Of a stretch of 64,000 bases of DNA, positions 1 through 10,885 are shown piece by piece (the first letter of the stretch is position 1; the number at the start of each line of letters is the position of its first letter). Position numbers and translations under genes: made by a program. This DNA is from Archivesica marissinica. Taxonomy: Eukaryota > Mollusca > Bivalvia > Venerida > Vesicomyidae. The notes beneath the pieces are model-generated. The model did not search any database, had not been told where the DNA came from, and was given only the letters and a program-made list of their open reading frames with translations. The stretch covers positions 12,575,213 through 12,639,212 of the forward strand of contig CM026386.1 in the NCBI GenBank assembly GCA_014843695.1. The letters are read 5' to 3'.

Positions 1-234
1 TATCTGGATCTGGTCACGCTAGGTTTGGCTGCATCTCTGCAATTCCCGCATACATGTCTACATCCCCGCGAGGGGTTCGACATTAAAGGAAGATAGATAG
101 ATAGAATTCCAGCAGGTGTGAAATATTTCGTTCGATAACACATGTTTTAGTAAATGAGACGGGAAACCGAAATTGTAAAGCCTATTTGGCTCAATGTATC
201 CTAGATTGTACTGATGTGCCGTATAATCAAAGCT

Positions 235-1814
235 TGTAAAAATACACAGAGACTACCGGAATAAGTACAAATACACAGAGAATACCGTAATAAGTACAAA
301 TACACAGAGACTACCGGAATAAGTACAAATACACAGAGACTACCGGAATAATGTACAAATACACAGAGACTACCGGAATAAGTACAAATACACAGAGACT
401 ACAGGAATAAGTACAAATACACAGAGACTACCGGAATAATGTACAAATACACAGAGACTACCGGAATAAGTACAAATACACAGAGACTACCGGAATAAGT
501 ACAAATACACAGAGACTACCGGAATAATGTACAAATACACAGAGACTACCGGAATAATGTACAAATACACAGAGACTACCGGAATAATGTACAAATACAC
601 AGGGACTACCGGAATAATGTACAAATACACAGGGACTACCGGAATAAGTACAAATACACAGAGACTACCGGAATAAGTACAAATACACAGAGACTACCGG
701 AATAATGTACAAATACACAGGGACTACCGGAATAAGTACAAATACACAGAGACTACCGGAATAATGTACAAATACACAGAGACTACCGGAATAAGTACAA
801 ATACACAGAGACTACCGGAATAATGTACAAATACAAAGAGACTACCGGAATAAGTACAAATACACAGAGACTACCGGAATAATGTACAAATACACAGAGA
901 CTACCGTAATAAGTACAAATACACAGAGACTACCGGAATAAGTACAAATACACAGAGACTACCGGAATAAGTACAAATACACAGAGACTACCGGAATAAG
1001 TACAAATACACAGAGACTACCGGAATAAGTACAAATACACAGAGACTACCGGAATAATGTACAAATACACAGAGACTACCGGAATAAGTACAAATACACA
1101 GAGACTACCGGAATAAGTACAAATACACAGAGACTACCGGAATAATGTACAAATACACAGAGACTACCGGAATAATGTACAAATACACAGAGACTACCGG
1201 AATAATGTACAAATACACAGGGACTACCGGAATAATGTACAAATACACAGAGACTACCGGAATAATGTACAAATACACAGGGACTACCGGAATAAGTACA
1301 AATACACAGAGACTACCGGAATAATGTACAAATACACAGAGACTACCGGAATAAGTACAAATACACAGAGACTACCGGAATAATGTACAAATACAAAGAG
1401 ACTACCGGAATAAGTACAAATACACAGAGACTACCGGAATAATGTACAAATACACAGAGACTACCGCAATAAGTACAAATACACAGAGACTACCGGAATA
1501 AGTACAAATACACAGAGACTACCGGAATAAGTACAAATACACAGAGACTACCGGAATAAGTACAAATACACAGAGACTACCGGAATAAGTACAAATACAC
1601 AGAGACTACCGGAATAAGTACAAATACACAGAGACTACCGGAATAAGTACAAATACACAGAGACTACCGGAATAAGTACAAATACACAGAGACTACCGGA
1701 ATAAGTACAAATACACAGAGACTACCGGAATAAGTACAAATACACAGAGACTACCGGAATAAGTACAAATACACAGAGACTACCGGAATAAGTACAAATA
1801 CACAGAGACTACCG
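235..1814. repeat. 29/30-bp minisatellite, copy A
   Basis: Roughly 54 units containing acagagactaccggaataa. Two length variants (aataagtac and aataatgtac) alternate irregularly. Rare variants at 831 and 1391 and at 901 and 1461 are both 560 bp apart, showing a higher-order duplication. The copy B array has only about 16 units. Confidence 0.97.
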
Positions 1815-1990
1815 AAATCTGTCACACTCATTTAACTAGCTGACGCCGCACCCCGAATCCTATCATTGTATCCGTGCCGGTCTGCTAGCTGACGCCTCAC
1901 CAACCGAACATATCAGAACGAACCCCTAACGAGGTTCGAACCTCCTCCCGCTCCGTAGGCTGAAGCTTTAACCACACGGCCACGGAGACA
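1815..1990 (-). mobile_element. tRNA-Arg(ACG)-derived SINE
   Basis: On the minus strand the head reads tctccgtggccgtgtggtta (A box region) and gaggttcgaacctc (B box). In the better preserved copy at 10512 the anticodon arm pairs TCCGC with GCGGG around a loop holding ACG. The 3' tail is missing here. Confidence 0.75.
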
Positions 1991-2007
1991 TATATACACT
2001 TTTATTT

Positions 2008-2248
2008 TAAGTTCATTTAACGTCGCTACCGGTTTCCCATTTGAGCGATGGGCAGTTTACCTAACAACACCTTTCCTGGGCAGGCTCCTGCGGTTAACCA
2101 GTACTTGGTACACCAACCTCCGTAAGAAACTGCCAACTTTTTCATATAAATGAGACACGGTATGAGCGGGGCTCGAACCAGTGACCATCAGAGATGCTAG
2201 GTTACTGTGGATACAAGTTAGCGACCTTAACCACTCGACTACGGAGGT
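2008..2248 (-). mobile_element. SINE with class II (Ser/Leu-like) tRNA head
   Basis: Minus strand: cctccgtagtcgagtggtta, a long variable-arm region, then ggttcgagccccgctc and a body ending before aacttaaataaa. Partner copy at 21958-22198; a third at 40396-40626. Confidence 0.75.
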
Positions 2249-2289
2249 GGTTCATTCGGAAACTGCATTTTTATAGCATTGTGTGATTT

Positions 2290-2563
2290 TACGTTTATTT
2301 ATCGTCGCTATATGTTGCCCACATGAGCGACGCCTCCTGAAGAGATTAGTCATTTTAGATTTTTGGAGGATAGTGCAATGATACAGACAGAGACCCATTC
2401 CAGGGTCTCCTCTGGTCATTTTACGTGCACAGTGTAAAGCACCGACACGAGACCTCGGATTAATGTCCCATCTGAAAGACTGTTAATTTTATTAGGGTCA
2501 GACGGGGGATCGAACCTTCGATCCCTGGATTACCAGTCCAGCGTGTTACCACTACGTGGCCGA
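2290..2563 (-). mobile_element. tRNA-Thr(GGT)-derived SINE
   Basis: Minus strand: gtggtaacacgctgga, loop CTGGTAA (anticodon GGT) closed by TCCAG, B box ggttcgatcccccgtc, and a body ending in acgtaaaat. It abuts the 55-bp array at its 5' side, where copy B instead has the gene's first exon region. Confidence 0.8.
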
Positions 2564-2564
2564 C

Positions 2565-3432
2565 CTAAGCAGTTAGCCGGTACTCAATACGTGTTGAGAC
2601 ATAGACAGGCGTAGCCGACCTAAGCAGTTAGCCGGTACTCAATACTTGCTGAGACCTAGACAGGCGTAGCCGACCTAAGCAGTTAGCCGGTACTCAATAC
2701 CTGTAGAGACCTAGACAGGCGTAGCCGACCTAAGCAGTTAGCCGGTACTCAATACTTGTAGAGACCTAGACAGGCGTAGCCGACCTAAGCAGTTAGCCGG
2801 TACTCAATACTTGTAGAGACCTAGACAGGCGTAGCAGACCTAAGCAGTTAGCCGATACTCAATACTTGTAGAGACCTAGACAGGCGTAGCCGACCTTAGC
2901 AGTTAGCCGGTACTCAATACTTGTTGAGACCTAGACATGCGTAGCCGACCTAAGCAGTTAGCCGGTACTCAATACTTGTTGAGACCTAGACAGGCGTAGC
3001 CGACCTAAGCAGTTAGCCGGTACTCAATACTTGTAGAGACCTAAACAGGCGTAGCCGACCTAAGCAGTTAGCCGGTACTCAATACTTGTAGAGACCTAAA
3101 CAGGCGTAGCCGACCTAAGCAGTTAGCCGGTACTCAATACTTGTAGAGACCTAGACAGGCGCAGCCGACCTAAGCAGTTAGCCGGTACTAAACACGTGTA
3201 TAGACATAGACAGGCGTAGCCGACCTAAGCAGTTAGTCGGTACTCAATACTTGATGAGACCTAGACAGGCGTAGCTGACCTAAGCAGTTAGCCGGTACTC
3301 AATACTTGCTGAGACCTAGACAGGCGTAGCCGACCTTAAGCAGTTAGCCGGTACTCAATACTTGCTGAGAGCTAGACATGCGTATCCGAAATAAGCAGTT
3401 AGCCGGAACTAAACACATGCATAGACATAGAC
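2565..3432. repeat. 55-bp minisatellite, copy A
   Basis: About 16 units with cgacctaagcagttagccgg, tactcaatacttgtagagac and ctagacaggcgtagc. In copy B the array lies in intron 1 of the secreted gene; here it begins at the SINE because exon 1 is lost. Confidence 0.97.
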
Positions 3433-3761
3433 GGGCGTTTTCCGGAAATCAAATTCCTGTTTCCACCAGTACTTCCCATAATGCATATTTCCGGTACGAA
3501 TATTTTAATTTAAATACATATCGACACTCTGTTCTCATGTTACAGTAAAGCAAAGCTCGCTAGGCTAGGCTAGCGGGCGGGAATTTACTATGACTAGTAT
3601 TGTCGTTATCATTTGGAAAAGGCAATAACGTCTGATAAAATACTTGTAGTGAGGGACGTGGATGTGCGTTAAAGACGGAGGATCTGGAGTCCGGTGGTTG
3701 GCAGATGGTATTTAGAGGAACTTCCGGGAATGGGTACAGTGTCCACGACGCGTGGTTAAAC

Positions 3762-4266
3762 GGTACGTCTGTTCTACTTCATTCTAGCAAACAAATAAAC
3801 GGTACGTCTGTTCTACTTCCTTCTAGCAAACACATAAACGGTAGGTCTGTTCTACTTCCTTCTACCAAACAAATAAACGGTACGTCTGTTCTACTTCCTT
3901 CTAGCAAACTAATAAACGGTACGTCTGTTCTACTTCCTTCTAGCAAACAAATAAACGGTACGTCTGTTCTACTTCCTTATAGCAAACAAATAAACGGTAC
4001 GTCTGTTCTACTTCCTTCTAGCAAACAAATAAACGGTACGTCTGTTCTACTTCCTTCTAGCAAACAAATAAACGGTACGTCTGTTCTACTTCCTTCTAGC
4101 AACAAATAAACGGTACGTCTGTTCTACTTCCTTCTAGCAAACAAATAAACGGTACGTCTGTTCTACTTCCTTTTAGCAAACAAATAAACGGTACGTTTGT
4201 TCTACTTCCTTTTAGCAAACAAATAAACGGTACGTCTGTTCTACCTCCTTCTAGCAAACAAATCGG
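3762..4266. repeat. 39-bp minisatellite built on a splice donor, copy A
   Basis: About 13 units. Each has TAAACG|GTACGT (the exon 2 donor) and 25 bases on cttccttctag, a pyrimidine tract with AG. As 39 is a multiple of three, a frame stays open (repeat peptide NGTSVLLPSSKQI). Confidence 0.95.
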
Positions 4267-4544
4267 CAGGCATAGTTACTGCTGATTGACCTTTCGTTGT
4301 GTTATACGAATATTTAAACGGCATATTATATTTATGACCCATTCGGATGATCCTATGTTTAGAACTAGACATATAGGGTTCTTAGTGCAAAACTGGTGTA
4401 ACTATATAGATTTAGTGAGTTACAATGATTTAGCGAAGCCCTTACGGTAGTATTGCACTCAGCCCTCTAAATATAATTATTCTTGGGATATTTTGAGATT
4501 ATCCTCATATGATTAATATGTTTAATGTAGTAAACATTTAAAAG
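4267..4544. other. Intron sequence, no feature recognised
   Basis: Corresponds to 26981-27269 in copy B, AT-rich, conserved between copies only by duplication. Confidence 0.6.
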
Positions 4545-4945
4545 CTTCAATGAGAGGCATCTCTAATTTTATATTACCTCCCTTGGCAGATAAAGTCTGA
4601 TTTATTCCAAAATGTGAATAGGTCCTTTTAGTTAGAATCCTTTGTTTTTACTGTTGTTCCCTAACCAGATGTTGCGGTATGATAATTGTGATTTTATCAC
4701 AATCGTGTTAATTGATAGCATTGGTTTACAAATAAGTACCCATTGCATATACTGTATGAGATATGTCGAGATAACGTAATTTAATAATCATATAAAGCGA
4801 TAGTGGAATACAATTGCTAGCGAATGTTGCGTGTTGTGCAAAGGAAACAACAATAAAAACAGAGGACAACACTTAATAGGACCTATCTACTGTTAAGGAG
4901 TAATCAGGGGCAATAACTGACCGATGTCTCTCATTAGTAAGCACA
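4545..4945 (+). repeat. Dispersed roughly 390-bp repeat, copy A
   Basis: From gaggcatctctaattttata through tcctttgtttttactgttgt to accgatgtctctcattagta. It recurs inverted at 48785-49165 and, partly and inverted, at 6460-6740, so exon 3 is flanked by inverted copies. Classification unknown; MITE-like or part of a larger transposon. Confidence 0.72.
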
Positions 4946-5011
4946 CTTATTGCAATACATTATATGGGGCAATGTATGTCAGAGAAGTGTAAATGTTTTG
5001 ATTTAATACAA

Positions 5012-5013
<2 letters not shown>

Positions 5014-5058
<45 letters not shown>
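5014..5058. repeat. (GATT)n microsatellite
   Basis: Eleven tandem gatt units; absent from copy B, where the array of 34-bp units starts directly. Confidence 0.95.
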
Positions 5059-5059
<1 letters not shown>

Positions 5060-5166
5060 AATATGTATTATTATTATATTCATTTGTTTGTAGACCATAA
5101 ACTGTAACTGTAAGAATGATAACTTTATTTAGTAATATTATTTCATCTATTATAAAAGAGACTGAC

Positions 5167-5885
5167 AGGTGCGAAAACCAGTATGACCATGATATATATG
5201 TGGTACGAAAACCAGTATGACCATGATATATATGGGGTACGAAAACCAGTATGACCATGATATATATGTGGTATGAAAACCAGTATGACCATGATATATA
5301 TGTGGTATGAAAACCAGTATGACCATGATATATATGTGGTACGAAAACCAGTATGACCATGATATATATGTGGTATGAAAACCAGTATGACCATGATATA
5401 TATGGGGTACGAAAACCAGTATGACCATGATATATATGTGGTACGAAAACCAGTATGACCATGATATATATGGGGTACGAAAACCAGTATGACCATGATA
5501 TATATGTGGTACGAAAACCAGTATGACCATGATATATATGGGGTACGAAAACCAGTATGTCCATGATATATATGGGGTACGAAAACCAGTATGACCATGA
5601 TATATATGTGGTACGAAAACCAGTATGACCATGATATATATGGGGTACGAAAACCAGTATGACCATGATATATATGTGGTACGAAAACCAGTATGACCAT
5701 GATATATATGTGGTACGAAAACCAGTATGACCATGATATATATGTGGTATGAAAACCAGTATGACCATGATATATATGGGGTACGAAAACCAGTATGACC
5801 ATGATATATATGTGGTACGAAAACCAGTATGACCATGATATATATGGGGTACGAAAACCAGTATGACCATGATATATATGTGGAC
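5167..5885. repeat. 34-bp minisatellite, copy A
   Basis: About 21 units with gtatgaccatgatatatatg then tggtacgaaaacca. The long minus-strand ORFs here are repeat read-through. Ends 40 bp before the lost exon 3 acceptor. Confidence 0.96.
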
Positions 5886-6459
5886 AAATCTAAAACAATA
5901 ATCAAATTCTATATTGTTTAAAACTGGTCTAGGGACAAATGCAGATAAGCCTATGACAATGGAACGATCACATGGCCTGCACTACAGAAATGGCATCGTT
6001 GCTATCTGGGCCGCACTAGGAATCGAGTATGTCAAATTCGCATTCTATGAATAAGACCGGCAAGTTGCCCACATTATCTTCAATGGTAGAAAGAGTGGTA
6101 TTAAAAGCTGGTTCGCCAAGGTCAACGTCATCTCATCTAGTTACTCGGATCTTACATCGACACAAGCATACAACTACTTTTCAATCGATGGACATTTGAG
6201 CAAAGATCGTTACGATCGCCGTTTCTTCGTCAATAGGTCGTATGGAGGCTGTCCTAAAGATCTGGGACATATTGCTGTCATCAACACACACACCTCTGCA
6301 TTGTGTAATTTCGACGCACACGCAACATATCCACAATTTGTGTATTCAAAAATCAACTCAGTTAATCTTTGGCAAAGAGACATGTTTGGTAGAGCGGACT
6401 TTATGGCTATTTTTATTAAAACTGCACTGTAACTAATGTTGGATATGCACATAGATACT

Positions 6460-6740
6460 CCCTAACAGTATTTTGTTTCCTCTGTTTTTATCGTGTTTCT
6501 TTTGCACAACATGTAATCTGTTTGCGTCCTTTTTCCCATCTTATAATTATTAAACTTCGCCAGATATCCTACAGTATATTATATACTGTATATAGAAGGT
6601 GTACTTACTTTAGTTTAATCATATTTTATTTAGCTCTATTATGACACAGAATCTACATACAATATATGCAAATAGAGCAAAAATTGGGTCGAGCCACAAG
6701 TTCTTACAACATTAGAGACGGCTCTTCCCAATAAGTACTT
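6460..6740 (-). repeat. Inverted, diverged part of the dispersed repeat
   Basis: tcctctgtttttatcgtgtt, ttttgcacaacatg and aattattaaacttcgccaga parallel 48829-48960. It lies just 3' of exon 3 in copy A. In copy B only about 30 bp remain (28620-28655) before an array. Confidence 0.65.
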
Positions 6741-6819
6741 ACTTATCTGTACACATTTGTTCTCAATTGAATAACATGATATGGAAATCAAGTGCAGCAA
6801 TCAATTGCATAATAGAGTG

Positions 6820-6908
6820 GTGGATCCTATGCTCGGCGTATTCCTGTGCTCGGCGTATTCCTATGCTCTATTCCTATGCTCGGCGTATTCCTATGCTCGG
6901 CGTATTTT
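6820..6908. repeat. 17/13-bp 'ctcggcgtattcc' array, copy A (short)
   Basis: About five units; the copy B counterpart is six times longer. Confidence 0.9.
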
Positions 6909-7423
6909 TTCCATTTACATCCGTATTTAAAATATTTAAATAGTTTTAACCTATTTTCGCGGACAGAGGTGAAGCATGGTTCAATAACATTCCGTTGTGC
7001 GTACCGGTAGCCTAATGCAACTGTCACCTGACTGGTTCAATAGCCGAATATAAACAGACAACTTGTTGGGAAAAATTTTTCCACCGAAATGTGCTGTTTA
7101 TAAGCATTTCAGGTGGCTATCCGGATTGGGAAAAAAATGTACAAATAACCAGAAAAAAGTTTCTTATGAGTTGTAATATTGTTAGTTATTGATGTTACTA
7201 AGTCAAAATATTATATTCAACATTTACCCATGCATAAATAAAAATATTCATGCCCTAAAGTATCTAGTTCCCCATGGAAACAGGTGCCGTTGCGATAGCT
7301 GTATTTAGGCGCATGGTTACGTAATGAAGCTAAACTTGTCAACAACAATTTTATGAAAGTTGTGTTCACGACTTAAGAAAATAATAATATACGGCAAGTG
7401 CATTTAACTTTTTATAGGCCATG
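6909..7423. other. Unassigned duplicated sequence
   Basis: Matches 29196-29684 in copy B with small indels. No ORF, tRNA head or repeat seen. Confidence 0.6.
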
Positions 7424-7757
7424 CTATGTAGGATTTACGCCGAGCATAGGTTCCACCACTCTATATGTAGGATTTACGCCGAGCATAGGTTCCACCACTC
7501 TATATGTAGGATTTACGCCGAGCATAGGTTCCACCACTCTATATGTAGGATTTACGCCGAGCATAGGTTCCACCACTCTATATGTAGGATTTACGACGAG
7601 CATAGGTTCCACCACTCTATATGTAGGATTTACGCCGAGCATAGGTTCCACCACCCGAGCATAGGTTCCACCACTCTATATGTAGGATTTACGCCGAGCA
7701 TAGGTTCCACCACTCTATATGTAGGATTTACGCCGAGCATAGGTTCCACCACTCTAT
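7424..7757. repeat. 39-bp minisatellite 'atgtaggatttacgccgagc', copy A
   Basis: About 8.5 units; one unit has lost 22 bp at about 7655. The unit contains ccgagcataggttccaccac. Confidence 0.96.
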
Positions 7758-8361
7758 GAATATAAAAATTGTTGAGATTCATACTGTAATATCCATGTTT
7801 CAAAGGAGTTTATAATTCTTGATTAATTTTTATAATAAAAAAAATGTACAATATGATAATCGTTGATGTGTTATACAAGCCACATTGTACCAGTATCACA
7901 CTGAAACACATATCTTGTTTGCATGCATGTATATACAGGAGCTCGATTGTATATGTGCGTATGCTGTTCGTTCGAATCAGGCTCGGAAATTCGAATTATG
8001 GCATGGTTATGTATGCGCATGCTATCCAGCTGGCCTGTAAAAGGTCGTTATGTCTACCCGGATGCCCGACTGTGTCTGAAATAATCGTCGGAAGGGCATA
8101 CGATGCCGGTGCCAATAATACCCCTAATACAAACCGTTCCAAACACTGTGTTTGACAGAAAAAGAAAATTAGGCAGACTTATATGGGGCGAAGAGTACAT
8201 CCGTGGCAGCGTTGTTCACAGACCAGTGCCGTACCCAGAATATGAAAATAACCGAGGCGACCCCCGGAATTATATTTGTGTATGCTTGTCTGTGCATTCT
8301 GAATGCAGTTTTATCAAGAGATTTCCTATACCTGTCGTTACTTGCCAAATTCTAACCGAGG
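7758..8361. other. Unassigned duplicated sequence with a SINE fragment
   Basis: Matches 30326-30939. Short ORFs differ between the copies through frameshifts, so they are not conserved as protein. Confidence 0.6.
8040..8105 (+). mobile_element. Fragment of the bivalve-type SINE (copy A)
   Basis: tctacccggatgcccgactg and ataatcgtcggaagggcata match the middle of the family. Copy B partner at 30610-30675. Confidence 0.55.
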
Positions 8362-8634
8362 TCTGTGTCTCATTTTCCGCAGTGTGGCTACACGCCTGTG
8401 CCTCATTTTCCTCAGTGTGGCTACATGCCTGTGCCTCATTTTCCTCAGTGTGGCTACAGGCCTTTGCCTCATTTTCTTCAGTGTGGCTACATGCCTGTGC
8501 CTCATTTTCCTCAGTGTGGCTACAGGCCTGTGCCTCATTTTCCTCAGTGTGGCTACATGCCTGTGCCTCATTTTCCTCAGTGTGGCTACAGGCATGTGCC
8601 TCATTTACCTCAGTGTGGCTACATGCCTGTAGAC
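8362..8634. repeat. 33-bp minisatellite, copy A
   Basis: About eight units of gcctcattttcctcagtgtg plus gctacatgcct. 33 bp gives an 11-residue repeat open in five frames; not a gene. Confidence 0.96.
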
Positions 8635-8700
8635 ACATACAACATTCAAATCAAATCAAGTTTTATTGGTTGTCGCTGTTATTCGACATAACCGACTTTG
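8635..8700 (-). mobile_element. Retroelement 3' end fragment
   Basis: Minus strand caataaaacttgatttgat, a LINE-like 3' terminus. Copy B partner at 31180-31245. Confidence 0.4.
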
Positions 8701-8892
8701 ACATAACGGACGTAGACTCTATATACATGTATGCAACAATAACAATCATATAACCGATAAATAATTAGCAAATGGGTTGGGCGACATGTTCTGATAACAT
8801 TAGTGATTGGCCCTCCCTCCCCATAGACACGATTTGAACACTACATAATGAAAGTGGCGTTATTACGCAACCAAAGCTGTGTGTGTGTGTTT

Positions 8893-8965
8893 TACGTTTA
8901 TTTATCGTCGCTACGTGTTGCCCATATGAGCGACGCCTCCTGAAGAGATTAGTCATTTTAGATAA
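8893..8965 (-). mobile_element. Tail fragment of the tRNA-Thr SINE, copy A
   Basis: Contains tttatttatcgtcgctacgt and atgagcgacgcctcctgaag. Partner at 31443-31517. Confidence 0.65.
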
Positions 8966-9705
8966 AATCAAAGCTGAAAACATGTACACACTTTATAGAG
9001 CATGATTATATGTCGTATTAGTTTTTTGACTTTTCAAAGAAAGGTACTAGTCTATATAATTCATTGTCCAGTTTCCCAAGAAGTGCACCCCAAGACCAAG
9101 GCTCAAGCAAAAGGAAGAACGAAAAGGAGGACATTGAAGGTTTATAGTTTCCATTGGGGTATGAACTACATTGGGTGTGGTTAATGTGTTTGGAGACACA
9201 ATACATTCACGATAACTTTAAACACACACAATGTAGTTCATACCCCGATGGAAACTATTAACCTTCACTCGTTTCAATGGCACAAAGAAACATCTAGCCC
9301 GCATATTAATTGTAGTCCAGATTTGCCACTTGCCGTGTGTCCTATCTGGTGAATAGATCATCCTTGGAAAAGTGTAATCTGTACGAAACGAATTTTCTTG
9401 CGAGTAACGCTACCCAATGCGCATGACCGTCGCTTCGAATACGCATGTCAGCTGCAAATCGTTAGTGAAGAAATTCATATGAAATTGGCTACAAACAAGA
9501 CACATACGTTCATAATAGGAACTGTAGTAGGAGAAATCGACGTCTTGAATTGTTGCATATCAAGTGCTGTTGGAGTGAAGATGTGTGTCGAACATTTTAC
9601 AAAATGTAAGCATTCCAAAAATGTTAATTGGCACAGATGCTAATGGACCATTGACCAAGTGCCTGCACGTGAACAAGTCTGCCAGTGATGTATCGTTCGT
9701 CAATA
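8966..9705. other. Unassigned duplicated sequence between palindromes
   Basis: Apart from the stem-loop at 9133-9267, nothing recognised. 9380-9560 has a diverged inverted relative at 13930-14100, so part of it is an old dispersed repeat. Confidence 0.5.
9133..9267. repeat. Stem-loop element (inverted repeat), copy A
   Basis: Arms of about 40 bp: tagtttccattggggtatga ... and its complement tcataccccgatggaaacta, with a roughly 50-bp loop. Copy B partner at 31693-31820. MITE- or foldback-like. Confidence 0.75.
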
Positions 9706-9850
9706 CACAGGAACTTGAAATGTTATCCATAAGCCACCAACGGTCTCGTACCTCTATCCTAGGACACCTCTTTTTTTAATAGAGGTGGGTGTCCTAGGAT
9801 AGAGGTACGAGACCGTTGGTGGCTTATGGATAGAATTTCAAGTTCCTGTG
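9706..9850. repeat. Near-perfect 145-bp palindrome, copy A
   Basis: Arms of about 60 bp from cacaggaacttgaaat through ccaccaacggtctcgtacct to cctaggacac, with two mismatches near the tips and a loop of about 25 bp. Confidence 0.88.
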
Positions 9851-9904
9851 GTCAATATGTGCCGTATCGAAAACAATAGGATCGCTCTGTCAATATGCTA
9901 ACTC

Positions 9905-10118
9905 TGTGGAGTTGCTACGACCGTTTACTTCAAATCAAAACCACTCACCGATGTAGGTTCGAATCCTACTGGGGGTGTCGAATTCGTATTCTGGTGTGAG
10001 GAAACTCTCCAACAGGCTTGCGAACTTCCGAAGGTAGTTGATCACGCCCGAAATACTGCTCGATTGGGCATGCATACGGTCTTCCTCCACCAATAACAGT
10101 TGGAGACATATCTAGTTT
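9905..10118 (+). mobile_element. Degenerate tRNA-headed bivalve-type SINE
   Basis: B box aggttcgaatcctactgg, then ggtgtcgaattc, atactgctcgattgggcatg and cttcctccaccaataaca. Only in copy A. Confidence 0.65.
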
Positions 10119-10511
10119 GGGTTCCAGTCTGTCGATTTGTCACTTTTTAACTTCTGGCAACATTTGTACTTTTAAAAACTATTTATCGTTCCGTTGACCA
10201 GTAAACAATGGCGGCCAATTCGATTCAAGTACGTCAGTAATTGAGTCACGTTTCCCCAGGCGTTGATATGATCAGAAACTCAATACGGTCCAAATGATTG
10301 TCTCGGTGTTAAATATATATTTATTTGACTGACCAGGCAAAATACACCGACGCCTGTTGCCAGGCTAAGACATATCTAACTGCTTCATTAACCAACGGTA
10401 CAATCATTTTGTAATGAAAATTATCAACCAGAGACATTAAGTACACATCTCCTGTCATCAAAATTTACCTCATTCAAAGTTAAATAGAGACCCATCTAAC
10501 TTCGAAATATA

Positions 10512-10757
10512 CCGTCTCCGTGGCCTATTGGTTAAGGCGTCCGCATACGGAGCGGGAGGGCTAAGGTTCGAATCTCGTCAGGGGTCCGTTCTGATATGGC
10601 CGGTTGGTGAGCCGTCAGCTAGTTAAATAATTGTTACCGATTGCCTACCAGCCTGGCATACAAGCATATGATTCGGGAAGTACTGATGTTCATAAAAAAG
10701 AGGTGGCTCATAAGTCAGATATGGCTGGTCCTTTAAATAGGGGGTGACACTATAATA
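10512..10757 (+). mobile_element. tRNA-Arg(ACG)-derived SINE, best copy
   Basis: Head gtctccgtggcctattggtt, anticodon loop ATACGGA on a five-pair stem, B box ggttcgaatct, then a tRNA-unrelated body to gggtgacactataataaac. The acceptor stem does not close, so it is not a functional tRNA gene. About 95 bp upstream (from ttttgtaatgaaaattatc) is also shared with 18922-19290, so the SINE is nested in a longer repeat. Confidence 0.8.
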
Positions 10758-10853
10758 AACAAACATTTTACATACACATACACATGTTGGTCACCTTCGT
10801 AATACCATATTTACTGTGCTATCTGTAACAGTATTAATATATTTAGGTCAACT

Positions 10854-10885
10854 ATATACTATATACTCACACGAAAAAGAAAATA
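10854..10885 (+). repeat. Target-site duplication, left copy
   Basis: 32 bp identical to 11504-11535 and to the single empty site 33066-33097 in copy B. Confidence 0.92.

Larger units (their letters stand above)
3650..6432 (+). pseudogene. Copy A of the secreted-protein gene, inactivated
   Basis: Exon 2 is intact (3650-3762, same phases as copy B). The exon 1 region is absent: the SINE ending near 2563 runs directly into the 55-bp array. The exon 3 counterpart is 5927-6432, but its acceptor AG has become TG at 5925-5926 and TAA at 6052-6054 replaces CAA of copy B. It still encodes the eight residues (SWFAKVNV region) that copy B has lost. Copy A therefore preserves an ancestral exon 3 segment in a gene that can no longer be expressed normally. 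ORFs from 6196 onward are remnants. Confidence 0.85.

Noticed and set aside
235..1814. Possible CRISPR array
   Set aside because: Units are contiguous without unique spacers, no cas genes, and the context is animal DNA.
2500..2563. Functional tRNA-Thr gene on the minus strand
   Set aside because: Same reasoning: part of a SINE with several copies in the window.
5058..5905. Three minus-strand ORFs of 219-270 aa with a repeating YISWSYWF/HIYHGHTGF pattern
   Set aside because: They are the three frames of the 34-bp minisatellite; the peptide rotates through all frames and copy B lacks the same reading lengths.
8103..8753. 216-aa ORF with ACASFSSVWLHACASF repeats
   Set aside because: 33-bp minisatellite; flanking non-repeat parts are not conserved in frame between copies A and B.
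9706..9850. Rho-independent terminator
   Set aside because: Although a hairpin with a T run, the arms are far too long and the genome is eukaryotic; it is a palindromic repeat.
10512..10590. Functional tRNA-Arg gene
   Set aside because: A and B boxes and anticodon arm are present, but the acceptor stem does not pair and the copy continues into a SINE body repeated elsewhere.
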